Notes: generated by a model not told the origin, from the letters alone. Counted from the first letter of the stretch, positions 1 through 11,879 are shown. The stretch: DNA of 64,000 nt from Diplocarpon mali (GCA_024741835.1 JAENRP010000176.1:1-64000), one strand, 5' to 3'. Numbers and translations: made by a program.

Positions 1-15
1 TTATATATGGCTTTT

Positions 16-42
16 CACCTATAGGCCGGGCCCAGGAGTCAG
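16..42. repeat. GC-rich interspersed palindrome, copy 1
   Basis: The sequence has a core AGGCCGGGCCC flanked by CACCTAT on the left and AGGAGTCAG on the right. It is an imperfect match to the palindrome half-site TTTGACTCGCAGGCC and its complement, with C/T differences in the left arm. Confidence 0.75.
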
Positions 43-428
43 AAAATGAAACTAGCAAAACAAACAAGCTATGGAATTGTAAAAATAATTAAAAATAGTA
101 CTAACCTAGATATCAATTTTCTTTAGTTCTCTTTAAAAGGCAAGGAGACCTATTACCAGATATTACTCTCTTCGCCGAACGACCACTTCTTCTTATAGCA
201 TTGCTATTAGTATTTGATAAGATAGGTCTTAATATAGTAAGAGCTTCGGTAGTTTAGGCAGATGCTAGTATACTTTAGCGGCTTCTACTAATAGGGAGAA
301 AGACTTATATAGTAGCGTTATCGTTATTATTATTATTATTATCCTTAAGGGAATTGTCGGTAATAAAGGAAAGGGAGGCGGGAGATTCTACAAACACCAC
401 TTCCTTAGCCTTGCCCTTTGCCAGATCA

Positions 429-453
429 AGTTGCAGGCCGGGCCTAGGAGTCA
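429..453. repeat. GC-rich interspersed palindrome, copy 2
   Basis: The core is GCAGGCCGGGCCTAGGAGTCA. It lies inside an open minus-strand segment (305-520), where it is read as DMTPRPGLQLD without breaking the frame. Confidence 0.8.
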
Positions 454-1250
454 TATCAAGTATCTTTGCATAAGGTTTCTTAATACTATACTTCTTAAAT
501 AGAATCGTCTCGTCAATCATATTATCAGCCTTAATATTATCATTAGAGCCTCTTATCTTAGTCTACGACTTGTCTCTATATAATTGCAGCTCTAGCTATT
601 AAACTAGCTTCTAGGTATTAACAAAATCTTTAAAAAGTTCTTATTCATACTTCTTCAAATATGCTATTAGCTAAGTCATATCTTTCGCAAATAAATCCTT
701 TATAGTCATTACTACTAATAAGTCGCTTTAGGGTCTCTTTCCTACAAGAGCCTCTAATAAGAGGCCACCTTTTATTATACTAAGGGTTATACGAAACTTA
801 GCAGACGATTTACCTACGATATTCTATCTTATAAGTTAGGGTCGCTTTATATTAATAGAGTTAATAATAAAATCCTCCAGGTCAGTGCTATTCTCGAGTG
901 CTCTATTTCCAACTACCTTAGTATAGTTGTTGCTAATTATTAAAAAAACCGCCTTTGCCAGGTTCCCGTTCAGACTTAAGGTCAACGAATATGCCTTATC
1001 TTATAAATATCGAAAATAGGACAGTCTCATTAGAAATATATTCCTTTAAAGGCGTTCTTTATTTAGTGCTCAATTCTTTTTATTAATTAGCGCTTTATAC
1101 TAAGTTTATTAAGACCTATTAAGCATTTTTAAGCCTAGGTAGTATAAGGATTAATAACTTATACGACTTTTCCTATATTGCAAATTGTCTAATAGACTAC
1201 TTAACTATTAGAATTATATAGTAATCGATAGTCCTATTATCAGGCATAAT

Positions 1251-1276
1251 AACCTATAAGCCAGGCCTAAGAGTCA
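1251..1276. repeat. GC-rich interspersed palindrome, copy 3
   Basis: The sequence has AAGCCAGGCCTAAGAGTCA as its right part, with a left arm (CCTAT) that is AT-shifted. The minus-strand reading is LTLRPGL then a stop. Confidence 0.75.
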
Positions 1277-2480
1277 ATCTAACGAATCTTATATTAGCGT
1301 TAATTCTAGTAGAAACTACTTTTATATAATAGTCAATCCCTATAAACTATACCAGCTTAGGGTATATTACTAGCTTATATAAAGAATTATAATAAGTTAG
1401 TAGAGCACTTAGATACAATCTATAGTACATTCTTAGCGTTTATTATATCAGACTATAAGTTATATTATAGAGAAATGCGGATAGAGGTACTAGTTTCTTA
1501 TTAGATACTTGAAAATGATATCTATATATTTCCAATTCTTCTTATACTAATGCTAAAAATGAAGTCTTTGCGCAAGAACTATAACTATATATATATATAG
1601 CACTTAGGAAAGCGCAGCTAAATAATTTAGGTATATTTAAAAACCCTTTGCTATAGAATGATATTAAGTTATCGCTAGCTAGTATAGCACTATACTAAGC
1701 GGGAGTCCAGGCGATATTATAGAATAATTTCAAAGCTTTAAGCTCTACCTTAAACTTAGCGAAACCTAACGATATATCTTTCTTAACCTAGCTCGCTATT
1801 CTATTACTAATAGCCATAATTGCATAATTCCTTAGGTGTAGTAAAAATAGCTTTAAGTCAGGGGCAGTGCAAAATTTATAGATATTAGATAATATATCTT
1901 TATTATTAAGGCCTATTATTGCCAGCCTATAGTACTGCGCGTATTATCGTTTATAAAGGGCGCAGAATTTATTAAAATTAAAGTCCTCAAACGTTCTTAC
2001 CATAAATTTAAAGAGTCTTATTTTCATTTCTAGTATTACTATAATCTTAAACCTATCGCCATACTATAGTATTATCTTAATATTAAAGGGAACTTAATAG
2101 CATTCTATAAAGACGATAGTCGTACTATCTTCTGACTTTTCTTTAAGAATATAGTAGTCACTATTCAATTTCTTATAGTCAATAAAGAACTGCATAATAT
2201 TATCTATAGAGAATTCGTCTTACTATAACTTCATAATCTATTTGATAGCCTTTGCCATTCCCTCTTATACTAATAAAACTTCTCCCTAACCTTCTTTCTT
2301 TAAACGTTTTATTATTAACTTATAGAATTTTAAGACGAATTTTTACAGGTCCTTAGGGAAGGATTGCATAATATTAGTAATATCTTTCTTATTATTATTA
2401 AAAATCTCTAGCATATTAAGGATAGTATTGCTTTCTTCATCTGACATTTCATTATCTAAGTCTATATTATTACGCGTATT

Positions 2481-2507
2481 AACCTGCGGGCTAGGCCCGC
2501 GAGCCAG
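2481..2507. repeat. GC-rich interspersed palindrome, copy 4
   Basis: The core is CTGCGGGCTAGGCCCGCGAG, one of the most GC-rich copies. It sits within the open minus-strand segment 2343-2630 and is read as KLARGPSPQVN. Confidence 0.8.
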
Positions 2508-2668
2508 TTTCTTTACTACTAATATACAAGGTGTTCTAGGCATTTCTAAGGATAGTGATTTAAATACATCTGAGTTTAATACTTTAGGGTTATAATAGTC
2601 AGTAGTTTGTATTTCTAGTATTATAGGCACCTTATGCTTATAGACTTCTTTATTATATGCTGATTCTA

Positions 2669-2694
2669 CCTATAGGCCAGGCCTGCGAGTCAAA
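2669..2694. repeat. GC-rich interspersed palindrome, copy 5
   Basis: The right arm is intact (GGCCTGCGAGTCAAA) and the left arm decayed (CCTATAGGCC). The minus-strand reading DLTRRPGL is in the same frame as the open segment 2343-2630, 163 bp from copy 4. Confidence 0.8.
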
Positions 2695-3130
2695 TCGCGC
2701 TCGTCTATTAATCCTACTGCGGGTAGTAGTAGCTTTAGGGCGGCAGGCATAACAAATTCCCATCTCTCCGTTTTATTATCAAAGTAGTTCATAGTATATT
2801 CAGCTAGATATATTATCTTTTCTTTTATAATAAGTAGACCGCATTATAACTATTATAAGCCAAGCGTATCTAAAACAATTTAGTTAAAGAGTGCAAGATT
2901 ATTATACTAGGCGGGGCTGTCCTTTATAGTTTGAATAGTAGAGTGTATAATAGTGCTTAAGAATCTAATAAATTTTCTACTCCGCGCACTATTTCCCTGC
3001 AACTTCTTTATACCTTCTTAGATGGTGAAATGATTCAATACCTATATAGCTTTGGCCACTGGTTAGTACGTCTCAAAAATCTTGCCAAGTCCCTGCAGAG
3101 CATTGTTCGCAGTGATATCATTCATAAAGT

Positions 3131-3446
3131 TGTAACGGCTGCACCCCCAACTAATGCAATTACCCAGGAGTACGGCGTTTACGGCGTTTTAAGGTTTTGC
3201 AATCTCGATTCGATGCAGGGTTATTTCGAATCGACCCCGAAGGTATAAAAGGATATTCTTGCATAATATCATATAAACGGGCAAAGAGCCTTGAGCTGCT
3301 GATATATATAAGGGAGAAGGGCTCTCCTATAGGGAGGGCTCTCTAACTTCTTCGTTTCCTTTATATTAGACCTATAGAATACGCCTTTTGCACCACTTCT
3401 TGCTCCCATACTTGATCTCGCACTTCGGTGGTTCTGTGTCGTTACA
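3131..3446 (+). mobile_element. Solo LTR (family A), AT-shifted copy
   Basis: The 316-bp unit starts TGTAACGG and ends GTCGTTACA, so its ends form a 7-bp inverted repeat (TGTAACG/CGTTACA). It is flanked on both sides by AAAGT (3126-3130 and 3447-3451), a perfect 5-bp target duplication. The flanking minus-strand reading frame continues across it if one AAAGT copy and the LTR are removed, so this is a solo LTR inside an older coding relic and not the edge of a full element. The reverse complement matches 60744-61028 over most of its length; differences are largely C/T and G/A, as expected if this copy was RIP-mutated. Confidence 0.9.
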
Positions 3447-4594
3447 AAAGTGGCTCCGAAAGAGCGTTCTACGTATTCCGCTTATAAACTGTATCAGTCT
3501 TTTCATACACTTATTTTTCTTATCTCAGTTCTTCTGAAATAAGTCAACCGAATTAGCATACCCTTAATACTCTTATAAAAACTTTTCATAATTAATACCT
3601 TTGCCTTAGAGTTCCTTATCTAAGAAATTATCAAAACCCAAGAATCCTTCCTTAATAGTAGAAATTCTATAATTAAGCACCTTAATAGATGAATTTAGGA
3701 ATACCTACTGTTCGGTCTTACCTAACGTTCTATAGGTACTTACTATATCTTCTAATGATCTTAATAACTTACCATCTTATAAGAACCCTCCCTCTAATAT
3801 TAGTTCATTATTAATAGTACTCAAGGACTTGCTGCCTAAGGCAACAACTGATATATTCTTCTTAGGTATGGCCTTTTTACTTATAGTTAATAGTACTATA
3901 ATAAATTATTTGATAAGAGAAGTAGCTTTAAATGAAAAGATAATTATTTAAGAAAGATTAATAACACAATAGGCTTATACTTAAAAAGATTAATAATAGA
4001 AAGATAATAGTAGTAGTACTAATATTATAGGTCTAGTAGGGTTGAAAAGAGAAGTAAAAAAAGTAAAATCATAGTGCAGGAAGAGGCTTATTTATAGAGT
4101 TTAGAATCGCACTAGTGTACAAAGGAAAAGTAGGCATAAAGAGGCTGGAAGTAGGAACAAAAGTAGGGTATGACGCATATAAGGACTTACAATTGGTAAA
4201 TGATAATTCTTTAAAGGTAAGGATGATATTTCAAAGGTAAGCGTTAGAAAATTGCATATAAAGGAAATAATCAAAGGATAGATTATATAAAGAATAAAGT
4301 AGTATAAAGAATATATATAGAATAGAATAATAAATAGAGAATAAAGAGGTATTAGTATATAAGAAGTAAATAATCTTAAAAAGATTCAACTCGAATTTAT
4401 AAGTTCTTTAAATAGTCTTCTCTAAAGGTGATAGGCTAGATTCTTTAGATTGCTTAACTCAATTGTCGATTCTATTATCACTTTGGAGTCTTCTTCTCTT
4501 GCGTTAGTTCTCACCTCTTAGCGTTTTCTCTAATTCAAGTGACTAAGGTTCATTCGAACCATCTTATAAGCTTAAGCCAGCCGAGTCCAACCTC

Positions 4595-4619
4595 ACTCGC
4601 AGGCCGGGCTCGCGAGTCA
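4595..4619. repeat. GC-rich interspersed palindrome, copy 6
   Basis: This is the best-preserved copy: ACTCGC, AGGCCGGGCT, CGCGAGTCA. Both arms are intact for at least six bases (ACTCGC/GCGAGT). The minus-strand reading LTREPGLRVRLD lies in an open stretch. Confidence 0.85.
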
Positions 4620-5477
4620 GTCTTAGCGTTTCTAAGCTTAAGGGTAAAAATAGGAGATTGGTTCCTAAATCAAGGTCTAATATTATACTAGCATCTTAGT
4701 TTATCTCTTTTCTGAATTTTCTTATAATAATGCCTTTATCAATTAGTGCATTAGGCTCTCAGATAGCATTTACTTTATCGCATTATCCCTAAGACTTAAG
4801 TCTATAAAGAAGCGACTTAGTGTTTATAATATTCGTTTAGGCCTTAATAAGGGCATTAAAGAGTTTTTAATTATATTTTATAAAGTGGATTTTCAATTTG
4901 TCCTTATTAAAAAGGAACAACTCCTATACTTCAGTTATAATAGAAGGATCTGTCCAAAAGCATCGATTAATAATAGCTTTAAAGAGGCTGCTATAGTTTT
5001 TAAGATAAAAAGCTGCTTTAAAAGGTGCAGTGGTTCTACTTGTATTAATTTATTAAGGCACTAGAGGTTGCTCTAGAGCAAAGACTAAAAAGATAAGATC
5101 GGAGATTCGAATCTTATTTTCTAAGGTATTCTTATTGCAAATAGCTATATAGTTATTACAAAAGGCTATAAAGCTACCAATTCTATAAAGTTTATCTAAG
5201 CGCATTTTAAAAAGGTACCCTTATTTTATTATTATTATAATAGGATTACTATTATTAGTAATAGGTTATAAGATCTCTTTTTACTTTATTTTTACAATTA
5301 TATAAACTAGCTGAGATTTTAAACCAAGTACTTAAGAAGTCTATCGACTTATCTTCTTTATAAATAAAGTGAGTTTTATATTTGATTAAGAGCTAACCTA
5401 CCTATTAAGGCTTTTAAAAGATGGCCCTTATTTAATCGATAGGATCTGATAATCTAAGACTTACTTTCTAATAAAAT

Positions 5478-5504
5478 TGACTTGCGAGCCAGGACTATAA
5501 GTGA
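5478..5504. repeat. GC-rich interspersed palindrome, copy 7
   Basis: TGACTTGCGAGCC on the left; the right arm (GGACTATAAGTGA) is AT-shifted. The minus-strand reading FTYSPGSQVNF is open. Confidence 0.7.
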
Positions 5505-6864
5505 AAATCGGAATTTCTTTATTAGCAGTACTTATATCCCTCTTTATTAAAATAACTTAATTGTAAAGACTAAGGCCAATCAATTAAGGAGGTTTGAAGT
5601 AGGCTATAAGCTAATAGGCTCCTCTACTTTTTACTATTATAGCTAAAAGGTAGAGTCTATAATATATCCAAAGGACTTATTAAGTAAGATTAAATATTAT
5701 ATTATAAAGAAAATAAGAAGGTATAGAGGTCGCGTTATTTATAAGGCAGAAGTGATAAAGGTATATCTCTACTTTTTATCTTATAATAGAAAGGAATATA
5801 CTTATAAAAGCACTATTATTAGTAGTAAAATTATCAGTTAGGAAGCGGCATCTGAAGGGTTTAGGTATTACAATTGACCCTTCTTCCTCTATTTCCTCTT
5901 GCTATTTATTACTTAATAATATTAAAAAGAAAGAATTATTCTATTCAATTGGCTCTAACGCCTTTAAGGCTTTAGGATTAGCCTTGAATTTTATAGTACC
6001 TAGAGATGCCTCTATTATTAATAGGTTAAATTTGCGTATCTTTGAAAAGATAAAGAACTAATTATTAGGATAGATTAGAAAAAGATCGACATCTTCTACT
6101 ATATAAAGAAGTTCAAGGTATTTAATAGTTTTATTAATATCAAATCCTTTATAATTAAGACTATAGTAAACCGAAAGAGAGCGAATATAAAGGTCGCAAA
6201 GTCTTCTCCCTTCGATTTCTACACTAGGAAGATACTATCGAAAGCGAGTCTTTATTATAGAAGACACTTGAATATTATATTATTCTTTAAGCTTAAGGTT
6301 GAGAATAACCGATTAAGGCATATTACTATAATTACAAATATCCTAATTAATAGATTCCTTTTCGCGTTCTCTTTCTTATAAGATAAAATAGTCTTACTTA
6401 GTATCTAAGAGACTAGGTTCTTGACTTTTATAATTATTAAAGAATTAAATAATATCTATAAGGGCAAACTCGTTTAAGATAAGCTATTAAATCTATTTAA
6501 TAGCTCTTTTAGTTATCTTTAAAGTAGTAGGAATAAGGTCTTCCTTTATATTATCGTTTCTAAAACGGTTGTATATAAATATAAAGAAGTTAAGAACTAG
6601 CTCCTTTAAGTTATTAAGGAAGGAGTCTAAGCGAGCGCGCAATCCTTTAATTTTAAATTGTAAATTAGCTAAGGTAGCTATCAAACGATCTATCCTTTTT
6701 AAAGGTTAAGCTAAAATAGGTCGTTTAACTAAAGGAGAGTCCTTTAAAGATTTCGAAAATTCTAAAGAGGCTACGCTAAGCGTTTAGGTAGTTTATTCAG
6801 CAGCGGTTTCTAAAATTATTTTAATAAAAGGTAAGTTAGGTCTAGTTTTAAAATTCTCATTTCT

Positions 6865-6892
6865 AACTCTTAGTCTAGGACCGTAAGTCAAA
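6865..6892. repeat. GC-rich interspersed palindrome, copy 8
   Basis: AACTCTTAGTCTAGGACC then GTAAGTCAAA. Both arms are recognisable but the core is AT-shifted. The minus-strand reading LTYGPRLRV is open. Confidence 0.65.
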
Positions 6893-8125
6893 TCATATAG
6901 TTTAGCACTTATTATATCTTTAGGTTAAGAAGCGAATTTTAAAGCAAGCTTAACTATAAATAATCAATTCCCTTCTTTATTATTAAAAAAATCTTATCTA
7001 AACCCTAGTATAGGAGTCCAGTTCTCTTTTAAAATAAGTAAACTATAAGCAGAAGCGCAGAGCCTTAGCATATTAATAATAGTACTATTAGGTAGGGTAA
7101 TATCTATAGTCTAATTTGATCTTTTTATAGCTCTATCAGCTGCTATAAGTACTATATTAAATAGGCCTACAAATCTGCGACCGCAAATTCGATTGCCTTG
7201 GAATTTTGCTACTCCTTTTTAAATGATAAAGAAATTAAGAATTTAAATAGCTTTAGCTATAGGAGTATTTTCCTTAAGAATTTTTAATAATACTCGCCTT
7301 CTATTATTAGAATCAATATTTATTAGGAAATGTAAACGAAATAGGAGTCCTCTCTTATTAGTGGTTAAATTATCTAATTGTCGAATAGATTCTTCCCTTT
7401 TATCTTAATCTATTTTAAAAGTATTAGCTAAGGTTATATATTAATCTGCGTCAGCTAAGAATTCCTCTTTAAAGATTCCCTTTAATCTTAATTCTTCAGT
7501 TAAGAAGTCGTTAAATTAGAGAATTCTAGGGGCTACCTAGGTTGAAAGGTTACTAATAGCATTCGCATAAGCTAAAAGGAGTTTTTATTACTCTATATCT
7601 CCTAAGGCTGCGTAGGTCGATTTGAAGCTCTTTAATAATGCAATAGCTCTACCGTCCTAAGAGAAGTTTATAACTAGTGCTTATTTATCCCTTATTATAA
7701 TAGATAAAACCATTTGTGAGTTCTTTAAAGGCATATTACTTATAAAAGATAGGGAGTATAAATAAGAGAGTTCAATAGGGTATAAGAATTAAAAGGGCAT
7801 ATAAGTTGCAATAGGTTTACTATATATATATTAAGGAAATTGGACTTTTTATTTATTATCTAAGGAAAGTAATAGGAATATTATAATTAAAGGCTAATAT
7901 TAAGAATGTAAAATAAGTCAAAGTAGGTAAGAATTTAAAGTGATCTTAAAAGATCTATATCTTAAATAATAAAGGAGGCGACCTTGCCGAAAATGTAAAA
8001 ATAAGGATTAAAGGAAGGTAAGACAATTAATAGGCTAGGAAATCGTTTAATATTCCCACTTATATTCTTCGGATATTTTAAGAATAATAACTTAAAGTTG
8101 CAATTAATTAAGTATTTTAATACTC

Positions 8126-8155
8126 TTTACTCGCAGGACTGGCTTATAGGTCAAA
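8126..8155. repeat. GC-rich interspersed palindrome, copy 9
   Basis: TTTACTCGCAGGACTGG then CTTATAGGTCAAA. The outer TTT/AAA and the ACTCGCAGG arm are clear. The minus-strand reading NLTYKPVLRVKS is open. Confidence 0.75.
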
Positions 8156-8589
8156 TTGGAAAAATCTTAGTCTTTATCTAAGGGTTTAAAATTGCTTATA
8201 TTGCTATCGGTTCCTATAGAAGATTCGGAGGTTATATCAATTTCTAATTCGTCTTCTAAAGGGAATAAGGTCTAGTCGCATTAATAAAAGCGCTTCAGTC
8301 AGTTAGCTGCAAAGGTTCCTTTAATATCGATTCTATTAAGTTCCTAAAGAGAATAGTATCCCTTTTCTTCCTACTTAAACTTAACCTTAAATAGATTAAG
8401 CTATCGATAATTAAGTTTAGTATCTGCGGATATATTAATACTTCTTATAATATTGTAGATTAGGATAAGATCATCTTTTCTAATAGAGTGCGTTTTAAGT
8501 ACTTTAAAAGCAGCCTACGCTTCTTTAGCATTTTCCTAATATCATTTCTTTCGCAAAATGATTTCCTCTATATCTATATCTTAGAGCTT

Positions 8590-9560
8590 AAGTTATTAGC
8601 ATCTTATTATAAGTAAATCTAAATGGTTCTAAATTTAACTATAGTCGAACAATCTCTAAATAGGCCATTAGGATTCAAGAGGGAGCTATGCCTCTTTACT
8701 ATAGATAAGGAAGAATAGTATAACTCCAGTCGATTTATAAATTATCATTCGATAAGTAAAGAGTATTTTATAAAAGCGTTTTATCTAATCCTTAAATCCT
8801 TCGCAAGTAACTTTGGATAGACTATTAAAAATATCATAGTATCCTCGTTCTACTACTCTATTAGCTTTCGAATTATACGCTAAGATTTGAACCTATTTAA
8901 TACCATATTTTCATAAGAAAGCTTTAACTACTCCTTTATTTTTAAAGCCTCTATCAATAGTTAATCTGCCAAAAAGTCTATAGCAATAGACTATATCTTC
9001 CTAAAGGAACTTTGCAATAGATTCAAAGTTAGCAGATCTTAAAGGCCGTCCTTTAAGCCATCCTAATAGGTCTTCCTTTACTAAAATAAAACATATTATC
9101 CTATTCTTAATAGTTAATACTTATATAATATTAAGGCTGACTTTATAGAAAAGGCCTAATAGCCAGGTTAAGAATAAGGGATTTTCCTTATAATTAGGTT
9201 TTTATTTCTAATAAAGGACGCAACTCTTCACAAAAGCTTTACAATCCTTAAAAGAGCCTTTCTAAAAGAATTTTCTCAAGAGTTAGTAGTAAGTGGACTT
9301 AGCTCTTTAATAGCCAGTTTCCTTATAAATATCCTAAATAGCCTTAGCCCTTAGTTTTTTATCATCTAAGTAGAGTCATATAAAGAATAAGTTATCGCTC
9401 CTTTTAAATAATCGTCTTCCTTATATTAAATAAATCAGAGCTTTAGCTTTAAATTTCTGAAAATCCTTAGGAGTAACTATCTTTAGTCATTTAAGTGTAA
9501 TTAAAAACTTTGCGATTTCTTTAAAGTCACCTAAGTAGTTAAGTGATAAAATTCTCTTAT
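8590..9560 (-). pseudogene. Gypsy integrase relic
   Basis: Minus-strand segments include RGFKNKGVVKAFL.KYGIK, then VQILAYNSKANRVVERGYYDIFNSLSK, then RFYKILFTYRMIIYKSTGVILFFLIYSKEA.LPLE. These correspond to the second half of the integrase catalytic core (D..F.N and the glutamate of the D,D35E triad in VVERG), followed by the region that in this lineage reads S/T-T-G-x-T-P-x-x-L-x-Y-G. Together with the RNase H relic upstream, this fixes the order RT-RH-IN, which separates Gypsy from Copia. Confidence 0.8.
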
Positions 9561-9588
9561 TTAACTCGCAGGCTAGGCTCGCGAGTCG
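9561..9588. repeat. GC-rich interspersed palindrome, copy 10
   Basis: TTAACTCGCAGGCTAGG then CTCGCGAGTCG, well preserved. It lies between the Gypsy RNase H and integrase relics; the surrounding pol frame passes through it uninterrupted as TRLASLACELNK, a different frame from that read in most other copies. Confidence 0.85.
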
Positions 9589-9699
9589 AGTCCCTTTAAG
9601 GCGATATATCAATAGACAACCAACTTTATTTTCTACCTACTTATTAATATCTATTTTATCTTCTTTAATTAAATCAAAGGGGTAGGGCCGAGTTTTTCT

Positions 9700-10210
9700 T
9701 AAAAGGCTATTAGCAATAGTATTTTTCATTTTTAAAATATATTTAACTTTAAAGTCTATCAGTCTTATTTAAGCAATCCATTTTATTAGCAAGGCTCTTA
9801 ATAAGTCGCTTGCAGCTCTATTCAATTGTTCTACTAGCACTTTAGCATTAGTTTTAAAAATAAAGTAAGTGCTATAAAGGTCGCTTCTCATCTTTTTCAT
9901 CGCCTTTAAAGCGCCTTTGCATTCCTATTTAGTAGTATTATACTTTATTTCCACTAGATTCTAAAGACTACTTTTAAAGCAAGCTAAATGTCTTTTCTAC
10001 TAAGTATCAGCTTATTAAAGGATAGTACCCTATCTAATTAAGCTTATATTAACTATTAGTATAATTGGCCTAGCGTTAGCTCTATAGTCTATTTTAATCA
10101 GATAAGGCGCCTTAAACAACGCTTACTTCAGTTGTTTTATAGCCTCTATTTAAGGTTTCTCCTACTGAAACTCAGCCCCTTTCCGAAATAAGGAGTAAAT
10201 AGGTGCTGCC
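9700..10210 (-). pseudogene. Gypsy RNase H relic
   Basis: On the minus strand, downstream of RT, the translation reads PYLIKIDYRANARPIIL, LVEIKYNTTK.ECKGALKAMKKM and then LLRALLIKWIA.IRLIDFKVKYI. These match the RNase H-like domain of Gypsy polyproteins (an Asp in the first strand, an E-x-Y-N-T-T-K-x-E-C block, and a closing segment ending in a histidine- or valine-rich strand before the connector). Stops occur mainly at expected Gln codons. Confidence 0.8.
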
Positions 10211-10329
10211 TTTTTAGCAAAATCCTTAATCTAGATGCAATAGTATACTATAACGCTAATAAACGCGCGAGCTTCTGCTATATTATTACACCTCTTCCAT
10301 TTGTCGATTTTAAGTACTTTAGCCCTTTA

Positions 10330-11250
10330 AGGACTTCGGCTATTAGAATCAATAATAAAACTAACAATTTCCATTAATAGAAGATAGTATTATAACTTTA
10401 GACCAACTGTTGCTCCTACCCTTTTGAATTATATAAGCACCTAGTCCAGGTTCTAAATATATTCTATTATAAATCGTTATATGCTAAGAAGAACTTCTTT
10501 ATAATTGTAAAATGATCTTAATCCTTTTACTCCTATATTATCTATATAAGGGAGCGCAATATTAGGTATATAATCCACTAATATCTTATAGATTACTTAG
10601 ACAAATTAAGCAATCGAATTTATAGCCCCTTAAAGTAATCTTATTATCTGAAGTAGCTTAAGAGGGGTTTAAATTGCTATTATATCTCTTGATTTAATAT
10701 TAAGAATGAATTGGTTATATTTAAAGAAGAAGTTAATAAGAGAGCTGCGGGTTAATCCTACGAATTTATTTAAGAACTTATCCATATTTAAAGGAATGTT
10801 AGCATCTTTAACAGTTACTCGGTTTATTTCTACTACTGCTATTATTAGTTTATAAGTTCCCTTTTCCTTCTTAGCAACTAGGAACTATTTGTTCCTATAA
10901 GGGCTATTATAAAACTTGAGAATACTTTACTTTAGCCTATCCTTTAATATTTCGATTACCTTTTCTTAAAGAGCTTTAAGGACCCTAAATATTTTCTCTT
11001 ACTAGGCTTTATAGGGTATTATCTTAATCTTAATATAAAGTATAACCTCTTTTCGAATCTAGCCAAGTTCCGTCTAATCAAAAGCTAAGGCGTCCTCTCG
11101 ATTTATCAAGGTTTTATAAAGTAGTTCGCGTTCTTACTCTATTAAATCTTCTCCAATTTTTAGTATATTAAAACGTTCTTTTATTAATTGATATCTAATA
11201 GGTTTATTAGAAAATCTGCCTATGATAAACTTATTAAATTTGCTACCTGG
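10330..11250 (-). pseudogene. Gypsy reverse transcriptase relic
   Basis: Minus-strand translation shows the ordered RT blocks: SPYRNK followed by FLVAKKEKGTYKL (fingers), VEINRVTVKDANIPLNMDKF, then RDIIAI..TPLKLLQI, a GAINSIA.FV block, and the catalytic box as PYIDNIGVKG (codons at about 10535-10560). The active-site YxDD has become Y-I-D-N, a G-to-A type change of the second Asp. The GVKG tail after the catalytic box is the form seen in a large fungal Gypsy lineage. Several stops interrupt the frame. Confidence 0.85.
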
Positions 11251-11526
11251 CTTTAAAGGTCGAAGCTTCTTATCTTATTTAAATTAATTATTTAATCCTT
11301 TAGGCTTTAAGCTATTAGAGATTCCCTAATCTACCGGTCGTACTTTATTAGCCTTGCTTTTATATATAGTTCGAATATTAGCTAGTATTATACTTCTCTA
11401 CTTCTTTCCTTTTTTATCAAATCCTATAAAACAATTCGAATTTTCCTTTTTAAAAATAATTAAAAGATTTTCTAAGTCGTTAATTTAAAGTGCGTAGATA
11501 GAAATATTATTAATAATTTTATTATT

Positions 11527-11554
11527 TTTCACTTGTAGGTCCGGCCTATAAGTG
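11527..11554. repeat. GC-rich interspersed palindrome, copy 11
   Basis: TTTCACTTGTAGGTCCGG then CCTATAAGTG. It lies between the Gypsy protease and RT relics. The minus-strand reading is TYRPDLQVKN. Confidence 0.75.
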
Positions 11555-11688
11555 GTTTTTAAGTTTTTTAAAATAATTAGTAAATTATTGAAATTTGTAA
11601 AACAAACTCTCTTCTCTACCTTATTTTTCTTTTTTCTTAATTATTAAGCTAATAAAACGCCGATTATACCATTTTTCAAAATTCCAGA

Positions 11689-11719
11689 TTTGACTCCTAG
11701 TCTAGGACTGCGAGTTAAA
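11689..11719. repeat. GC-rich interspersed palindrome, copy 12
   Basis: TTTGACTCCTAGTC then TAGGACTGCGAGTTAAA. Both outer arms, including TTTGACTC and GAGTTAAA, are preserved, which defines the roughly 31-bp full length. It is 162 bp (54 codons) from copy 11 and in the same reading frame as it (TRSPRLGVKS). Confidence 0.8.
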
Positions 11720-11879
11720 TCACTATTATTCAAAATCGATAAACTCACCTTTCTTTCACTATAACTCCTTGCTAAGTGCCTTCCTTTATTAGCATTAAGC
11801 CTAGCCCTTATACTAGCTAATCGTTTCCTAAAACCTTATTCTAGAATTCGGCTATATCTCTTGCAATAACCATTTATCC

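Larger units (their letters stand above)
1..3130 (-). mobile_element. AT-rich coding relic, unidentified retroelement-like protein (part 1)
   Basis: Read on the minus strand, this stretch gives long protein-like segments broken by stops, and many of those stops fall where Gln or Trp would be expected. Two segments are still open: 2343-2630 (95 codons) and 305-520 (71 codons). The segment entering from 3130 begins with a readable stretch containing MNDITANNALQGLGKIFETY. The composition is extremely TpA-rich with few CpA/TpG, as expected after RIP. I find no diagnostic RT, integrase or protease motif, so the protein is unidentified; a gag-type or accessory ORF of a large retroelement is possible. 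Five copies of the GC-rich palindrome listed separately are embedded here. Confidence 0.5.
3452..8000 (-). mobile_element. AT-rich coding relic, unidentified (part 2)
   Basis: This continues the minus-strand relic interrupted by the solo LTR. Open, charged, protein-like stretches appear on the minus strand, for example around 4690-4380 (with REPGLRVRLD and later NEPQSLELEKTLRGEN once presumed Gln-to-stop changes are allowed) and 6684-6493 (63 codons). I see no enzyme motif. It may be an accessory or envelope-side ORF of the Gypsy element that follows at higher coordinates (it would lie 3' of integrase), or an older separate element. Three clear copies of the GC-rich palindrome and one doubtful one (6999-7021) lie inside. 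Confidence 0.4.

Noticed and set aside
3030..3248. 72-codon plus-strand frame at the LTR edge
   Set aside because: It crosses the LTR boundary and the AAAGT target site, so it is a chance fusion of relic and LTR.
6999..7021. Possible fifteenth palindrome (CTAGTATAGGAGTCCAG)
   Set aside because: Only the right arm and part of the core can be matched; too decayed to count.
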